Assembly: GCF_026107415.2 (NCBI RefSeq)
Contig: NZ_JAPCHX010000001.1
Coordinates: 744,001-808,000 of the forward strand
Length of the DNA: 64,000 bases
Reading direction: 5' to 3'
Source of the DNA: Microbacterium sp. MPKO10
Lineage (GTDB): Bacteria; Actinomycetota; Actinomycetes; Actinomycetales; Microbacteriaceae
Part shown: positions 62,988 to 64,000 of the stretch, in pieces
How the letters are laid out: the number at the start of each line of letters is the position of its first letter
Numbering within the stretch: the first letter of the stretch is position 1
Made by a program: the position numbers and the translations under genes
The notes under the pieces: generated by a model
What the model was told of the DNA's origin: nothing
Database searches by the model: none
The model's input: only the letters and a program-made list of their open reading frames with translations

Positions 62988-64000
62988 ATGATTCGGATCG
63001 CGATTATAGGTGCGGCACATCCGCACGTGGAGTATGTACTCGATGAGCTCAGGCGAGACGAGCGGCGTGACTTCACACTTGTCGGGGTGTACGACCCTGA
63101 CCCCGTCATAGCCGAACAGTACGCTCGGTCACACGGTGTGCCCGCCTTCGCGGATTCTGAGGGTCTCCTTGCAGAAGAAATCGATATAGCCGTGATCGCC
63201 GGTATCTATGGTGCTCGAGGTGATCACGTCATATCGGCGTTGCGCGCTGGAGCTCACGTTCTTGCCGATAAGCCTCTCTGCACATCCCTCGACGAGCTCG
63301 ACGCGATCGAGATCGCGGCTCGGGAAGAAGGGCGCTCCGTGAATCTCCTGCTGGAGAAACGCGGATATCCCGAGACGATTGCAGCGCTGTCTGTGGTGCG
63401 CAGCGGCGAGCTGGGCGACATTCATGGCATTACGTCATCCGGACCGCACAAAATCAACGTCGACACGCGCCCAGAGTGGTTCTTTGACAGATGTCAGTAT
63501 GGCGGCATCCTCGCAGATCTTGCGGTGCATGACCTCGATGCTGCGTTGATGTTCGTATCGCTGGACGCGGGAGCCGTGCGCGGAGTCACTGCGGGTTCGC
63601 TCGAGAATGCCGCAGACTTCGAGCTGTTCGGTGTCGCGAGTGTGTCGGCGCCGAATTTGGTCATTACGTCGGAGGTGAGCTGGCTGACGCCACAGGCATC
63701 CGACATCCACGGTGATTATCGCCTGCGAATAGTCGGAACACGTGGGACTGCAGAGGTCTTCTGGGCGCGAGGTCGTGTGGACGTGACGACGTCTGAACGA
63801 CAGTCGCGCAACCTGGAGCTTCCTCGAGGTTTTCGCCCGGCAGAGCAGGCACTGGACGCCTTCGCCGTGGGCGACGTCCCGCAGGTCGGCACCCGGGAGT
63901 CGGTGTCGGCCACACGACTGGCGCTGCTGGCACAGCGCTCGGCCGACCAGCAAGGTGCACTGCAGGTCTGGCAAGGCGCCGAGAAGCACGAGAACGCACA
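62988..64000 (+). CDS. Gfo/Idh/MocA-family oxidoreductase, 3' end beyond the window
   Basis: The frame opens at ATG 62988 and stays open for 337 codons to the window edge. The N-terminus IRIAIIGAAHPHVEYVLDEL is a Rossmann motif in which AHPHV follows GAA. VIAGIYGARGDHVISALRAG and AHVLADKPLCTSLDELDAIE give the conserved catalytic-type DKP lysine. The C-terminal domain includes GGILADLAVHDLDAALMFVS. Such enzymes oxidise or epimerise sugar derivatives with NAD(P). A LacI-type palindrome lies 14 bp before the ATG, which places it in the same sugar regulon as nagBA. It is unlikely to be far from complete at this length. Confidence 0.9.
   Translation, partial: MIRIAIIGAAHPHVEYVLDELRRDERRDFTLVGVYDPDPVIAEQYARSHGVPAFADSEGLLAEEIDIAVIAGIYGARGDHVISALRAGAHVLADKPLCTSLDELDAIEIAAREEGRSVNLLLEKRGYPETIAALSVVRSGELGDIHGITSSGPHKINVDTRPEWFFDRCQYGGILADLAVHDLDAALMFVSLDAGAVRGVTAGSLENAADFELFGVASVSAPNLVITSEVSWLTPQASDIHGDYRLRIVGTRGTAEVFWARGRVDVTTSERQSRNLELPRGFRPAEQALDAFAVGDVPQVGTRESVSATRLALLAQRSADQQGALQVWQGAEKHENA

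Overview
The window is 64 kb of a high-GC actinobacterial chromosome containing the replication origin. The order rpmH-dnaA-dnaN-gnd-recF-dciA-gyrB-gyrA-DUF3566-tRNA-Ile-tRNA-Ala, the parB-parA-rsmG-jag-yidC-yidD-rnpA block on the other side, and the DUF6049-murJ-trxB-trxA-aminotransferase-ddl run all fit the family Microbacteriaceae. I infer the family from synteny and protein families; genus and species are not claimed.

Layout. 1-20 kb is mixed housekeeping and lineage-specific genes: a truncated Ppx/GppA phosphatase, a J-domain/NERD fusion, a TauE/SafE-type permease, a heat-shock gene hsp20 under a perfect CIRCE and a HAIR-like site, a MarR regulator, a Stealth phosphotransferase, a DUF222-HNH protein, a CpdA-like phosphodiesterase, a large LuxR-family ATPase regulator overlapped by a hidden 117-aa gene, a methyltransferase, a RecQ helicase with a phosphoribosyltransferase-like tail, and a DksA/TraR zinc-finger protein. 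20-28 kb carries envelope and redox genes: DUF6049, murJ, trxB (behind a good SigR-type promoter), trxA, an aminotransferase and a D-Ala-D-Ala ligase.

28.6-46 kb is the origin region. Left-going genes (parB to rpmH) and right-going genes (dnaA to gyrA) diverge from the origin. Four parS sites lie within 2 kb around parA-rsmG. DnaA boxes cluster upstream of dnaA, between dnaA and dnaN, and unexpectedly a third time between parA and rsmG.

46.3-59.9 kb is an accessory, partly decayed region starting at the 3' end of tRNA-Ala. It holds a serine-recombinase remnant, a complete IS21-family element whose ends and target duplication can be read exactly (46870-49203) and which sits between a padR gene and its probable operator, a membrane-protein gene with an in-frame stop, a membrane protein/winged-helix pair, a 582-aa protein that looks like fused immunity domains, MarR/TetR-controlled efflux and redox genes, and TetR and NTF2-like pseudogenes. 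59.9-64 kb is an amino-sugar catabolic locus (nagA, nagB, a LacI regulator and an oxidoreductase running off the end). Its nagB promoter has a LacI-type operator filling the spacer between the -35 and -10 boxes.

No rRNA, CRISPR array or obvious prophage is present. The best candidates for further work are the multi-domain immunity-like protein (51295-53043), the parS/DnaA-box intergenic region (30577-31918), and the small regulator modules with operators visible in the sequence.
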